DNA from: Rhodanobacter glycinis
GTDB lineage: Bacteria > Pseudomonadota > Gammaproteobacteria > Xanthomonadales > Rhodanobacteraceae
Length of the DNA stretch: 64,000 bases
Reading direction: 5' to 3'
NCBI RefSeq assembly: GCF_900114325.1
Contig: NZ_FOSR01000006.1
Coordinates: 62,001 to 126,000 of the forward strand
The notes beneath the pieces were generated by a model. That model did no database searches, was not told the origin of the DNA, and was given only the letters and a program-made list of their open reading frames with translations. A program made the position numbers and the translations under genes. Positions 33,420 through 42,888 of the stretch are shown here, in pieces (position 1 is the first letter of the stretch; the number at the start of each line of letters is the position of its first letter).

Positions 33420-34520
33420 ATGATTTTCGAAACCATCGCCCAAACCGATCATGAGCAGGTCGTTTTCTGCCAGAACCGGGACGCCGGCCTGAAGGCCATC
33501 ATCGCGGTTCACAACACGGTGCTGGGCCCTGCGCTCGGCGGTCTGCGCATGTGGCCTTACAAGACCGAGCAGGATGCGGTGAACGACGTGCTGCGCCTGT
33601 CGCGCGGCATGACCTACAAGAACGCCGTGGCCGGCCTGAACCTGGGCGGCGGCAAGGCCGTCATCATCGGCGATCCGAGCAAGGACAAGTCCGAGGCGCT
33701 GTTCCGCGCGTTCGGCCGCTTCGTCAACTCGTTGAATGGCCGCTACATCACCGCCGAAGACGTCGGCATCGACGTCAACGACATGGAATACGTGTTCCGT
33801 GAAACCGAATACGTCACCGGCGTGCACCAGGTGCACGGCGGCTCGGGCGATCCGTCGCCGTTCACCGCCTACGGTTCGCTGCAGGGCCTGATGGCCTCGC
33901 TGCAGGCCAAGTTCGGCAACGAGGACGTGGGCAAGTACAGCTATGCGGTGCAGGGCTGCGGCCACGTCGGCGGCGAGTACATCAAGCTGCTGCGCGAACA
34001 GGGCGCCAAGGTGTTCGTCACCGACATCAACAAGGAAGCGGTGCAGCGCTGCGTGGACGAGCTGGGCTGCGAAGCGGTGGGCCTGGACGAGATCTATGAC
34101 GTCGACGCCGACGTGTACAGCCCGTGCGCGCTGGGCGGCACGGTGAACGAGCAGACCATCGACCGCATCAAGGCGAAGATCATCTGCGGCCCGGCCAACA
34201 ACCAGCTGGCCACCGACGCGATTGGCGACGAGCTGCAGAAGCGCGGCGTGCTGTACGCGCCGGACTACGCGGTGAACGCCGGCGGCGTGATGAACGTCTC
34301 GCTGGAAATCGACGGCTACAACCGCGAGCGCGCGATGCGCATGATGCGCACGATCTACTACAACCTGAGCCGCATCTTCGAGATCAGCAAGAACGAAGGC
34401 ATCCCGACCTACAAGGCCGCCGATCGCCTGGCCGAGGAGCGCATCAGCGCGATCGGCAAGATCAAGCTGCCGCACATGGGCAACGGCACCCGCTTCCAGG
34501 GTCGCATGCGCGGGCAGTAA
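33420..34520 (+). CDS. Leu/Val/Phe-type NAD-dependent amino-acid dehydrogenase
   Basis: 366 residues from ATG 33420. The substrate domain has RMWPYKTEQDAVNDVLRLSR and the catalytic lysine in NLGGGKAVI (K79), with a second lysine at MTYKNA (K67). The NAD domain has the Rossmann motif VQGCGHVGGEYI (about 179-190). The pattern is that of leucine dehydrogenase (oxidative deamination of leucine, valine and isoleucine to branched 2-oxo acids), cytosolic and octameric in known cases. It probably feeds branched acyl-CoA synthesis for lipids or degradation and fits with isovaleryl-CoA dehydrogenase (53155) and IcmF in the window. A terminator lies 40 bases downstream. Confidence 0.85.
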   Translation: MIFETIAQTDHEQVVFCQNRDAGLKAIIAVHNTVLGPALGGLRMWPYKTEQDAVNDVLRLSRGMTYKNAVAGLNLGGGKAVIIGDPSKDKSEALFRAFGRFVNSLNGRYITAEDVGIDVNDMEYVFRETEYVTGVHQVHGGSGDPSPFTAYGSLQGLMASLQAKFGNEDVGKYSYAVQGCGHVGGEYIKLLREQGAKVFVTDINKEAVQRCVDELGCEAVGLDEIYDVDADVYSPCALGGTVNEQTIDRIKAKIICGPANNQLATDAIGDELQKRGVLYAPDYAVNAGGVMNVSLEIDGYNRERAMRMMRTIYYNLSRIFEISKNEGIPTYKAADRLAEERISAIGKIKLPHMGNGTRFQGRMRGQ

Positions 34521-34563
34521 ACCGCCGCGTACATCGTGGAACCACCCGGTTCCGCCATCGACG

Positions 34564-34593
34564 AGCCCGGCCTTGCGCCGGGCTTGTTCGTTT
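34564..34593 (+). terminator. Intrinsic terminator after the dehydrogenase gene
   Basis: 8-bp stem AGCCCGGC (34564-34571) and GCCGGGCT (34577-34584), loop CTTGC, then TGTTCGTTT. Clear intrinsic form. Confidence 0.75.
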
Positions 34594-34841
34594 ACGGGCT
34601 CCGCATGGCCGGTTTTGTAGGAGCGCACCCTGTGCGCGAATGCTCTGGCGTCCGCTCGAAGCAAGAGCCATCGCGCACAGGGTGCGCTCCTACATGCGAA
34701 TTCGGTAAGGCTTTGAAATCGCCTGCACCGGAGCGACGCCCCCCCATGAAGCACCTGAAGCTTCGCCGACAGGTGGGGGATTTTCGCGCGCGCTCCGTTA
34801 CATCGAAGGCGACCCGATCGGCGGGTCTGTCGTCTTTCATC
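34594..34841. repeat. Spacer with a TAGGAGC-type hairpin (34617-34693)
   Basis: Perfect 23-bp arms 34617-34639 and 34671-34693 with the GCGCACCCTGTGCGCGA version of the stem. No gene otherwise. Confidence 0.8.
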
Positions 34842-37800
34842 ATGGGGAAATACGTGCGCAAGATTCCGTACCGACCGCTGGCGCTGGCTTTGGCCTGCCT
34901 GCTTGCTCCCTGCGCCCAGGCGTGGGCCGACAGCATTCCGCTGGATATCATCCAGGAAGGCAACAGCCAAGCCTATGCCTATCGGCTCGGCATCAACGTC
35001 GGCGTGAACGGCGCCAAGCCCGAGGAATACATCTTCGATACCGGCTCGGATTCGTTCAACATCGACGTGGGCCTGACTGCGCTCGGTGGCAGCGGCCCTG
35101 CCTGGTTCCCCACCCAGCCCGGTACGGCCACCGGCCCGCTGCAGTTCTATCTCTACGGTAATGGCACCTACGGCTACCTGCAGTCGTCCACCACCGTGGC
35201 CAGCATGCAGTTCTACAACTCGACCACGGGTGCCCAGGTGGCCGGCTATGGCACCGCGGCCGGCGCGCCGGTGGCGATCAACTACGCCTACGTGACCACC
35301 ATCGCCACCGGCCCGGTGGTGGGTACGTTTCCCGACGGCACCACGCTGAAGATCGACGAGAATTTCCAGAACAGCCTGGCCAAGGGCATTGCCCCGGAAG
35401 AAGGCGCGTTCTACGGCATCTTCGGTGCCGGCGATTTCGGCAACGGCGTGCCCGGCATGCTGAGCAAGAGCGGTTACATCGTCGAGGCCAACGGCACCGG
35501 CGTGGGACCGGGCAACTGCGGTCCAGCCTGCCTGATCGAGGGCCTGACGCCGGCACTGCGCGCGCAGTTCCTCACCGCAGTGCCGTGGATCGGCGGTGCG
35601 CAGGGTTCGTTCGCGCTGTCCGGTGCCAATTCCGCCAGCCAGTTCGATACCGAGTTCACCTACACCTTGTCGCAGGGCGGCCAGACGCTGTGGAGCGCGA
35701 CCTACCCCACGCTGTTCGACACCGGCACGCCGGACATCATGCTGATCGACAACGATGACGGCTATCCGCCGGGCTCCGCGTTGAACCCGGGCATCACCCT
35801 GACCGCCACCGGCGCGGTGGCCGGTGCGCAGGGTTCGTCCATCGTCTCGGGCGACCCGAACAGCGGCGACTACAGCAACGTGGTGGGCATCGGCCCCTAC
35901 GGCGGCTTCCCGGACAGCGCGATCTACGGCATCTCGTTCTTCTTCCACAACGCGGTGATGTACGACCTGGAAAACCAGCAAACCGCCTACACCCCGTTCT
36001 TCGTCACCGAGGCGCCGATCACCAGCAGCCTGGACGTGACCCCGGACATGGGCCTGCTCGGACTGGCCGGCAACATTTCCGGCACCGGCACGCTGCAGGT
36101 GGAAGCCAACGGCGTGGCCAACCTCAGCGGCACCAACACCTACACTGGCGCCACCCGCGTGGCCGCCAACGGCTGGCTGGGCCTGGCCGGTCCCGGCAGC
36201 ATCGCGGATTCGTCGAACGTGCAGGTGGATGGCGTGTTCGACATCTCGCGCACCAGCCACACCACCGACATCCGCTCGCTGTCCGGCAGCGGCTACGTTG
36301 CCCTGGGCGATGCCACGCTGAACCTCACCGCGGCCAATGGCCGCTTCGACGGCAGCCTGGTCGACGGCGGGCTTAGCGGTGGCGTGGGCGGCCACCTGAT
36401 CGTGTCCGGCGGCAGCGAACTGCTGACCGGCGACAACAGCTTCACCGGCCCCACCGGCATCGGCGCGAACGGCGCGCTGGTGCTCACCGGCGCGTTGACC
36501 GGCAACGCGATCAACCTCGGCTTGCTGGTGGACAACGGCCTGATCCGTGGCTCGGTGCTGAACAACGGCCTGTTGCTCGGCAACGGTCGCATCGGCGGCG
36601 CGCTGCAGGTCGATGGCATGGTGGCCCCCGGCCAGGGCGCCGGCAGCTTCCAGACGCTGGCGGTGGCGGGCAACTACGTGCAATCGGCGACGTCCCGCTA
36701 TCTGGCGCAGGTCGATCTCGGTCATCCCGGCACATCGAGCCTGATCGACGTAGGTGGCCACGCCAGCCTGCTCAGCGGTGCCAGCCTGGCCGTCACCGCC
36801 AAGCCGGGTACCTTGTACAGCGTCGGTTCGCGCTACACCGTGCTCGATGCCGCGAAGGGCGTGAGCGGCACCTATGCGCTGGCCGGCGACATGGCGATCA
36901 GCCCGATCCTGGGTCTGGCCACGGCCTACGATGCACGGCACGTGTACCTGGACGTGGTGCAGTCGCGCCCGCTGACTGCCGTCGGCGGCACGCCGAACCA
37001 GGTGGCCGCACTGGGCGGCGTGCAGAGCCTGGCACCGACCAGCGCGCTGTTCACCGTGCTCGCCAACCAGCCCAGCGATGCCGCCATTCGCAGCGCCGCC
37101 GACCAGCTCTCCGGCGAAATCCACGCCAGCGTGCAAAGCGCCTTCCTGTCCGACAGCCACTACCTGCGCGATGCCGTGAGTGCCCGCCTGCGCCAGGGCA
37201 ACGACGACGCCACCGCGGCCGGCCCTTCGGTGCAGGCCGGCGCCAACGGACAGGCGTGGTGGGGCCAGTTCATCGGCGCCTGGGGCCATAACGATGGCGA
37301 CGGCAACGCGGCCCGCAGTCGACAGAACCTGGGCGGTTTCCTGGTCGGACACGACATCGCCATGGGCCAGGCCAGCCGCTTCGGCATCACCGCCGGCTAC
37401 ACCCAGACCGCGGTCAATGTCGACGGGCGCCAATCGTCCGCCAACAGCGACGACCTGCACCTGGGCGCGTATGTCGGCAGCCAGCTCGGCAACTTCAACC
37501 TGGGCATGGGCGTGGCCTGGACCCGGCATGAGATCAAGACGCGCCGCCTCATCGCCATGCCCTACCTGCTCGACGAGGCGCGCGGCGACTACACCGCCCA
37601 TACCTCGCAGGCGTTCGGTGAAGCCAGCTACACCTACCACTTCAAGCGCTCGGTGCTGGAACCGTTTGCGCAGGCGGCCTGCGTGCGCACCTACACCGGC
37701 ACCGTCCGCGAGCAAGGGGGCATCGAAACGCTGACCGGCCACAACGACCAGCACCGCACATTCTTCACCACGCTGGGCGCTCGCGCCGCCACCTGGTTCA

Positions 37801-38069
37801 TCGCCAACAACAACCGCATCACCGCGCACGGCATGCTCGGCTGGCGCCATGCGTCCGACTACGTCAGGCCGCAAGACGCGCTGGCCTTCGACGGCGGCAA
37901 CAGCTTCACCACTACCGGCGTGCCGATTGCCCGCAACGCGCTGGCGGTGGAAGCGGGGCTGACGGCACAGGTGTCGACGTCAGCCTCGTTCGACCTGTCC
38001 TACCAGGGCCAGGTGGCCAGCCATGCGCTGGATAGCGGTTTCCATGTCGGCTTCAACTGGACGTTCTGA
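34842..38069 (+). CDS. Autotransporter with pepsin-like aspartic protease passenger
   Basis: 1075 residues from ATG 34842; GTG 34854 with GGGGAAAT upstream is an equally good start. Signal peptide about 1-29 (ending AQAWA). Residues about 35-395 show a two-lobed pepsin pattern: DTGS at 66-69 in YIFDTGSDSFNID, an AFYGIFGAGDFG turn (189-200, like pepsin's DGILGLG), a second DTGT at 293-296 in LFDTGTPDIML, and a closing YGISFFFHNAVMYDLENQQ (362-380) like pepsin's final strand. Four cysteines are few. Residues about 400-700 hold autotransporter beta-strand repeats (GTGTLQVEANG, NTYTGATRV). The last about 280 residues form the translocator barrel, ending GFNWTF. Secreted, surface-bound or released protease; substrate unknown. 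Confidence 0.85.
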   Translation: MGKYVRKIPYRPLALALACLLAPCAQAWADSIPLDIIQEGNSQAYAYRLGINVGVNGAKPEEYIFDTGSDSFNIDVGLTALGGSGPAWFPTQPGTATGPLQFYLYGNGTYGYLQSSTTVASMQFYNSTTGAQVAGYGTAAGAPVAINYAYVTTIATGPVVGTFPDGTTLKIDENFQNSLAKGIAPEEGAFYGIFGAGDFGNGVPGMLSKSGYIVEANGTGVGPGNCGPACLIEGLTPALRAQFLTAVPWIGGAQGSFALSGANSASQFDTEFTYTLSQGGQTLWSATYPTLFDTGTPDIMLIDNDDGYPPGSALNPGITLTATGAVAGAQGSSIVSGDPNSGDYSNVVGIGPYGGFPDSAIYGISFFFHNAVMYDLENQQTAYTPFFVTEAPITSSLDVTPDMGLLGLAGNISGTGTLQVEANGVANLSGTNTYTGATRVAANGWLGLAGPGSIADSSNVQVDGVFDISRTSHTTDIRSLSGSGYVALGDATLNLTAANGRFDGSLVDGGLSGGVGGHLIVSGGSELLTGDNSFTGPTGIGANGALVLTGALTGNAINLGLLVDNGLIRGSVLNNGLLLGNGRIGGALQVDGMVAPGQGAGSFQTLAVAGNYVQSATSRYLAQVDLGHPGTSSLIDVGGHASLLSGASLAVTAKPGTLYSVGSRYTVLDAAKGVSGTYALAGDMAISPILGLATAYDARHVYLDVVQSRPLTAVGGTPNQVAALGGVQSLAPTSALFTVLANQPSDAAIRSAADQLSGEIHASVQSAFLSDSHYLRDAVSARLRQGNDDATAAGPSVQAGANGQAWWGQFIGAWGHNDGDGNAARSRQNLGGFLVGHDIAMGQASRFGITAGYTQTAVNVDGRQSSANSDDLHLGAYVGSQLGNFNLGMGVAWTRHEIKTRRLIAMPYLLDEARGDYTAHTSQAFGEASYTYHFKRSVLEPFAQAACVRTYTGTVREQGGIETLTGHNDQHRTFFTTLGARAATWFIANNNRITAHGMLGWRHASDYVRPQDALAFDGGNSFTTTGVPIARNALAVEAGLTAQVSTSASFDLSYQGQVASHALDSGFHVGFNWTF

Positions 38070-38550
38070 AAACCATCACACAAACGCCCTGGATGGCGAT
38101 TTCCTGAAACCTTTCTTTATGGGCGGTCGTTCATGACCGAGGCCGGCAAGGTGGTCCCCCCGACTCCTTGCTGGCCGCCCCACCTTCTTGTTGAGAGTCC
38201 GAACAGTCGCCCACCGGCGGCTGTTTGCATTTGCGGGCCCGGCCTCCGCCATCACCCCGCCTCGCCACAAAGCGCGCTTTCGCCACGGCCCGGGGCGGCG
38301 GGGCCGGCCAACCCATGCCACGATCCTGCTAGACTTCGCCCATCGCGTCATGTGCAAGGCTTTGCCTGCAAAGGCAAAGCGGTCGAACAGGGGCTTGCAC
38401 CGGGGAACAATCGGCTCATGCCGATTTTCATGCAACGGAACCGGAACGGAGGACCTCCTCCGCTGGATGGTTGTCATGCCCGGCACGCCCTTCCGCCTTC
38501 GATCTCGCGCTACCGACGCATTCACGAAAGCAGGAACAGGCGGAACCGTT
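38070..38550. promoter_or_regulatory. Presumed promoter region of the polyene cluster
   Basis: 480 bases without a gene or repeat family member. A minus-strand frame crosses it but has no coding character. It should contain the promoter of the plus-strand cluster starting at 38551. I cannot identify boxes with confidence. Confidence 0.4.
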
Positions 38551-38820
38551 ATGAGCACCATTTTGGCAGCAGGGATCAGCGACGCGGAGATTCTGGGCAG
38601 ACTCCGCGAAGTGCTGCACGAGACCTTCGAGATCGCCCCGGCCCGGGTCACGCCTTCGGCCCACCTGTTCACCGACCTGGAGCTGGACTCCATCGACGCG
38701 GTGGACCTGGCGATCCAGGTGCAGGAAATGACCGGCATGCGGATCAAGCCGGAAGACTTCAAGAACGTGCGCACCGTCGGCGACGTGATCGCCACGGTCC
38801 ATGCCCTGCTCGGCCGCTGA
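38551..38820 (+). CDS. Acyl carrier protein 1 of the aryl-polyene cluster
   Basis: 89 residues from ATG 38551. Four-helix carrier fold with the phosphopantetheine serine in LELDSIDAVDLAI (S47). First gene of the cluster. Aryl-polyene systems use two carrier proteins (ApeE/ApeF-type); the second is at 47023. It carries the growing polyene chain between ketosynthase, ketoreductase and dehydratase. Overlaps or abuts the glycosyltransferase gene. The start is chosen for its MSTILAAGISDAEIL helix and AGGCGGAA upstream; a much longer open frame from 38188 is spurious. Confidence 0.85.
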   Translation: MSTILAAGISDAEILGRLREVLHETFEIAPARVTPSAHLFTDLELDSIDAVDLAIQVQEMTGMRIKPEDFKNVRTVGDVIATVHALLGR

Positions 38821-38836
38821 GCCCGCCGCGCGCCTC

Positions 38837-39610
38837 ATGCCGGACGCCAGCGACGGTTTCGCGCCCTGCGCGCTGATCCCGATCTACAACCACGGCAGCA
38901 CCATTGCGCGCACGGTGCACGCCTTGCGTGCACATGGCTTGCCAGTGCTGATCGTGGATGACGGCAGCGATGCAGCCACCCGCGACGTGCTCGATGCGCT
39001 GGCGCGCGACGAGGCAGGCGTGCAACTGCTGCGCCTGCCGTACAACCAGGGCAAGGGCCGCGCACTTTCCGCCGGCCTGCTGGCCGCGCACAAGGCGGGT
39101 TACAGCCATGCGCTGCAGATCGATGCCGACGGCCAGCACGACACCGACGACGTGCCACGCTTCCTGAACGAGGCGCGCGCCCATCCGCGCGCGCTGGTCT
39201 GCGGCTGCCCGATCTACGACGACAGCGTGCCGCGCGGACGCTTGTACGGACGCTACGTCACCCATGTCTGCGTGTGGCTGGAAACGCTGTCGCTGGCGAT
39301 CCGCGATTCGATGTGCGGCTACCGGCTGTACCCGCTGGCCGCCACCTGCGCCGAGATCGCCCGGGCGCCGCTGCCGGCACGCATGGATTTCGATACCGAA
39401 GCCGCCGTGCGACTGGTCTGGCGCGGCGTAGCTGTACGCAACCTGCCTACGCGGGTGATCTACCCCGAGAACGGCTTGTCACATTTCCGTATGCTGCAGG
39501 ACAACCTGCGCATCAGCGCGATGCATACGCGTCTGTTGCTGGGCATGCTGCCTCGGGCTCCGCGCCTGTTGTGGCGCCGATTCCGTGGAGAAAATGCATG
39601 CGTCGCCTGA
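38837..39610 (+). CDS. Family 2 glycosyltransferase
   Basis: 257 residues from ATG 38837; ATG 38801 would overlap the ACP gene. GT-A fold: ALIPIYNHGSTIARTV at the start, VDDGSDAAT (nucleotide-binding acidic pair), QIDADGQHD (DxD metal motif, about 91-99). The C-terminal third lacks membrane helices. In enterobacterial aryl-polyene clusters the glycosyltransferase is fused to a lysophospholipid-type acyltransferase (ApeJ); here the two are separate (acyltransferase at 48260). It likely attaches a sugar or carries out the step that ties the polyene to a membrane anchor. Confidence 0.8.
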   Translation: MPDASDGFAPCALIPIYNHGSTIARTVHALRAHGLPVLIVDDGSDAATRDVLDALARDEAGVQLLRLPYNQGKGRALSAGLLAAHKAGYSHALQIDADGQHDTDDVPRFLNEARAHPRALVCGCPIYDDSVPRGRLYGRYVTHVCVWLETLSLAIRDSMCGYRLYPLAATCAEIARAPLPARMDFDTEAAVRLVWRGVAVRNLPTRVIYPENGLSHFRMLQDNLRISAMHTRLLLGMLPRAPRLLWRRFRGENACVA

Positions 39611-40242
39611 TCGCCCCCCTGTTCCTGAGCTGCCTGCTGCTGTGCGTTGCGAGCGTTGCCGCGCAAACCACCGCGCCCCAAGCCACCGCGCCTGACGATG
39701 CGCTGTTGCAACACGTGCTGGCCGAACTGGGCCAGCATCAGGCCGTGCGCGCCGACTTCGTGCAGACCCGGGCGAATCCCGCGCTGACCCAACCGCAGGT
39801 GAGTCGCGGCCAGCTGCTGTTCGTGCTCAACCACGGCATGCTGTGGCAGACGCAATCGCCGTACGCCGAAACGCTGGCGCTCACCGGCAGGCATGCCGCG
39901 CGCATCGACGCGCAAGGCCACGCGCACCCGATGCGCGACGCGCGCGGCATGGACCGCATTTCGCAGATGCTGCAATCGATGCTCGCCGGCAAGCTCGACG
40001 AGGTACTGCGCCAGTTCAACGTGGTGGCCAGCGGCACGACGGCCAACTGGACGCTGCGCTTCACCCCGAAGCAGGAGCGCATGGCACGCGTGCTGGGCAG
40101 CATCACGCTCAGTGGTGACGCGTTCCTCGAAGGCATCCGCATCGCCATGCATGACGGCGGCAGCACCGACATCCGCTTCGCGCACACGCGCGATGCCGGC
40201 CCGCTCAGCGCGCTGGAACAGCGCGCCCTCGGCCTGCCATGA
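39598..40242 (+). CDS. LolA-like periplasmic carrier (ApeL type)
   Basis: 214 residues from ATG 39598 (GGAG upstream), overlapping the glycosyltransferase end by 13 bases. Signal peptide 1-22. LolA-like open beta-barrel: RADFVQTRANPAL, LFVLNHGMLWQT, then alternating strands to LSALEQRALGLP. In aryl-polyene systems this protein is thought to accept the lipid-linked polyene in the periplasm and pass it to the outer membrane. Paired with the MMPL exporter, whose start overlaps its stop by four bases. Confidence 0.85.
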   Translation: MRRLIAPLFLSCLLLCVASVAAQTTAPQATAPDDALLQHVLAELGQHQAVRADFVQTRANPALTQPQVSRGQLLFVLNHGMLWQTQSPYAETLALTGRHAARIDAQGHAHPMRDARGMDRISQMLQSMLAGKLDEVLRQFNVVASGTTANWTLRFTPKQERMARVLGSITLSGDAFLEGIRIAMHDGGSTDIRFAHTRDAGPLSALEQRALGLP

Positions 40243-42620
40243 CGCTGCCGCAAGACATGCCATCGCGGAGGCTGAAGCTGCGCGCCGGCCTGTTCGCCCT
40301 CGGCACGCTGCTGGTCGCCGCGCTGGGTGCCTACCTGCTGTTCGGGCGCGGCCAGGTGGCGATTCAGACCGATCTGCTGGCGATGCTGCCGACCACCGAG
40401 CAGAACCCGATGGCCGAAGCGGCCGTGCAGCGGCTGGCACACGCCAACGGCGACCGCATGGTGCTTCTGGTGGAGAACGCCGACGATGACCGCGCCAAGG
40501 CCGCCGCACGCGAGCTGGGCAAGGCGCTGGCACAACACAAGGTGTTCGACTCGGTCATGGCCGAGCTGCCACCGTTCGACCTCAAACAGATGGTGGCGCC
40601 GTATCTCGCGCATCGCTTCTGGTTGCTCACCGATGCCGACCGCGCCGCACTCGCCGCGCCCGGCCACGATCCCGCGCAGGCATTGGCCCGTCGTTTGAAT
40701 GCGCCGTTCCTCGACGGCGTGGGCACGAGCCTGCAGGACGACCCGTTCGGCTGGCTGCAGCACTGGCTGGACCAGCAACCGTGGAGCCGCTCGCCACTGC
40801 TGCCCGAGGATGACCTGCTGGTCGCGCATCGCGGCGACAAGACCTACGTGCTGGTGACGGCCGCGCTGGCCGGCTCGTCCTACGACGACAGCGTGCAGCA
40901 GCGCGCATTGGCCGCACTGGCCGGCGCCGAACAAAGCATCAGGCACGACTACCCGGGCACGCACCTGTCGCGCACCGGTGCGGTGTTCTATGCCGCTGCC
41001 GCACGGGCCGGCGCGGAACACGACGTGCACATGGTCGGCTGGATCTCCAGCATCGGCATCGCGCTATTGCTGATCGGCATGTTCCGCTCGCCCGGCCCGC
41101 TGCTGCTGGCCTTCCTGTCCACCGCCGTCGGCGTGATCGCGGCCACCACGGTGAGCTTGCTGGTATTCGGCCAGATCTACCTGCTGACTCTGGTGTTCGG
41201 CGCGGCACTCTTGGGTGAGGCGGTGGACTATTCGATCCAGTACCTCACCGCGCGTGCGAATGCCGGCGCGAACTGGCACGCCTCGACCGGCCTGCGCCAG
41301 GTGCGCCCGGCCCTGCTGCTGGCGCTGGCCACCTCGTTGCTTGGCTACGCGCTGCTCGGCCTGGTGCCGTTCCCCGCGCTGCGACAGATGTCGGTGTTCG
41401 CGATGAGCGGCATGCTCGCCGCCTGTCTCAGCGTGTTCGGCCTGCTGCCGGCCTTGCTGCAACGCCCGGCCCGACCCTTGTCGGCGCGGCCGGTGCGCTG
41501 GGCGCTGGCCTTGCAACGCACGGTCAACCGCTTCGGTCGCGGGGCGCGCGGCGCGGGTGTGGCGCTGCTGTTGCTGCTGCTCGCGCTACCCGGTTGGTGG
41601 CAACTGGGCCACAACGACGACGTGCATCTGCTGATCGCCCAACCCGCCGGCCTGCTGGCGCAGGAGGCACAGATCCGCGACATCACCGGACTCGGCAACG
41701 GCAGCCAGTTCTACCTGGTGCAAGGTGCCAATACCGAACAGACGCTGCAGCGCGAAGAAGCGCTCGACCGGCGCCTGCAATCGATGGTCGACCATCAGCA
41801 ATTGCAAGGCTGGATCGGGCTGGCCGGCATGGTGCCATCGCAGCAACGCCAACAGGTGGACCATGCCTTGCTGGCGCCGTTGATGAGTCATCCCGAGCGC
41901 GTGCGCGCCTTGCTTGCCGGTGCCGGCTTCCGCGCCAACGCCATCGACGCGTGGCTGGCGGCGTGGCCCGGCACGCCGTTGACGCTGGATGCCTGGCTGA
42001 AGACGCCACTGGCCACGCCATTCCGCTATCTGTGGATGGGTTGCAGCGCGCAAGGCTGCGGCACCATCGTGCTGCCGCAAGGCACCGACGACGACGCCAC
42101 GCTGCAACGTGCCGCCGATGGTCTGCCCGGCGTGAGCCTGGTCGACAAACCGGCCAGCGTGTCGCAACTGTTCGGCCGCTACCGCCGCTACGCCAGCGTG
42201 TGGCTGCTGGCGGCGATCGTGCTGATCGTGCCGGTATTCGGCTGGCGCTACGGCTGGCGTCGCATGCCGCGCGTGATGACGCCGCCGGTGCTGGGGATCG
42301 CACTGACCCTGGCAACCCTGGGCTATCTGCATCAGCCGCTGACGCTGTTCCACTGGATGGCCTTGATGCTGGTGCTCGGCGTGGGCGCCAATTACGCCGT
42401 ATTTCTGCACGAAGGCGAGCCGCACGCCGCGCACCGCCCCGGCGCGATGTATGCCAGCGTGTTGCTGTCGGCGATCACCGCTTTGCTTTCATTCGGGCTG
42501 CTGTCTCTCAGCTCGATGCCGGCGTTGCGGGACTTCGGGCTCACGTTGTTGCTGGGCATCGGGTTTACCGCATTGCTGGTGCCGGCGAGTCGGGCCGGCA
42601 CGATGGATGCGGCACCGTGA
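40239..42620 (+). CDS. MMPL/RND-type exporter (ApeM type)
   Basis: 793 residues. Twelve predicted membrane helices in the two-times-six MMPL arrangement: a first helix at about 12-35, a periplasmic loop of about 230 residues, a block of five helices (about 265-420), a second helix/loop block, and the final five helices ending LLVPASRAG. Expected to move the finished aryl-polyene lipid across the inner membrane using proton motive force. Starts within the LolA-like gene's stop codon, so translation is coupled. Confidence 0.85.
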   Translation: MTLPQDMPSRRLKLRAGLFALGTLLVAALGAYLLFGRGQVAIQTDLLAMLPTTEQNPMAEAAVQRLAHANGDRMVLLVENADDDRAKAAARELGKALAQHKVFDSVMAELPPFDLKQMVAPYLAHRFWLLTDADRAALAAPGHDPAQALARRLNAPFLDGVGTSLQDDPFGWLQHWLDQQPWSRSPLLPEDDLLVAHRGDKTYVLVTAALAGSSYDDSVQQRALAALAGAEQSIRHDYPGTHLSRTGAVFYAAAARAGAEHDVHMVGWISSIGIALLLIGMFRSPGPLLLAFLSTAVGVIAATTVSLLVFGQIYLLTLVFGAALLGEAVDYSIQYLTARANAGANWHASTGLRQVRPALLLALATSLLGYALLGLVPFPALRQMSVFAMSGMLAACLSVFGLLPALLQRPARPLSARPVRWALALQRTVNRFGRGARGAGVALLLLLLALPGWWQLGHNDDVHLLIAQPAGLLAQEAQIRDITGLGNGSQFYLVQGANTEQTLQREEALDRRLQSMVDHQQLQGWIGLAGMVPSQQRQQVDHALLAPLMSHPERVRALLAGAGFRANAIDAWLAAWPGTPLTLDAWLKTPLATPFRYLWMGCSAQGCGTIVLPQGTDDDATLQRAADGLPGVSLVDKPASVSQLFGRYRRYASVWLLAAIVLIVPVFGWRYGWRRMPRVMTPPVLGIALTLATLGYLHQPLTLFHWMALMLVLGVGANYAVFLHEGEPHAAHRPGAMYASVLLSAITALLSFGLLSLSSMPALRDFGLTLLLGIGFTALLVPASRAGTMDAAP

Positions 42621-42888
42621 AAACAGTCCACGTCCATCGCGCGCCCTCAACGTCATTCCGGCGCAGGCCGGAATCTAGTGAAACATGTCGTGCGCAGCAC
42701 TCGAAACAGGCTTTGTGCGCTTCACGCGAGATATCTGACTGGATTCCGGCCTGCGCCGGAATGACGGGCAGCAAACCCAGCGACTTCGCGAGCACCCACC
42801 CCTCACCCCAACCCTCTCCCCCACGGGGAGAGGGAGCGGAGCGCGCACGATTCGTGACCACGAAACCATCGACAAGGATGCCGCCAGC
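42621..42888. repeat. Repeat-bearing gap inside the polyene cluster
   Basis: A CGTCATTCCGGCGCAGGCC inverted pair at about 42650-42775 and a CCCCTCACCCC / CCCTCTCCCCCACGGGGAGAG half-palindrome at 42796-42838. It splits the cluster into transcription blocks after the exporter gene. Confidence 0.65.

Noticed and set aside
34746-34841. An upstream start (ATG 34746) for the aspartic autotransporter
   Set aside because: It would put a basic stretch before the signal peptide and has no ribosome site; the starts at 34842 or 34854 fit a normal signal peptide.
33105-37874. A 1589-codon open frame on the minus strand opposite the aspartic autotransporter and the dehydrogenase
   Set aside because: It is an antisense shadow caused by high GC and third-position bias of the two real genes, with His/Arg/Ala/Gly-rich low-complexity translation and no recognised domain.
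38076-38795. A minus-strand frame (239 codons) over the polyene cluster promoter and first ACP gene
   Set aside because: It overlaps the ACP gene antisense and has no SD or family pattern.
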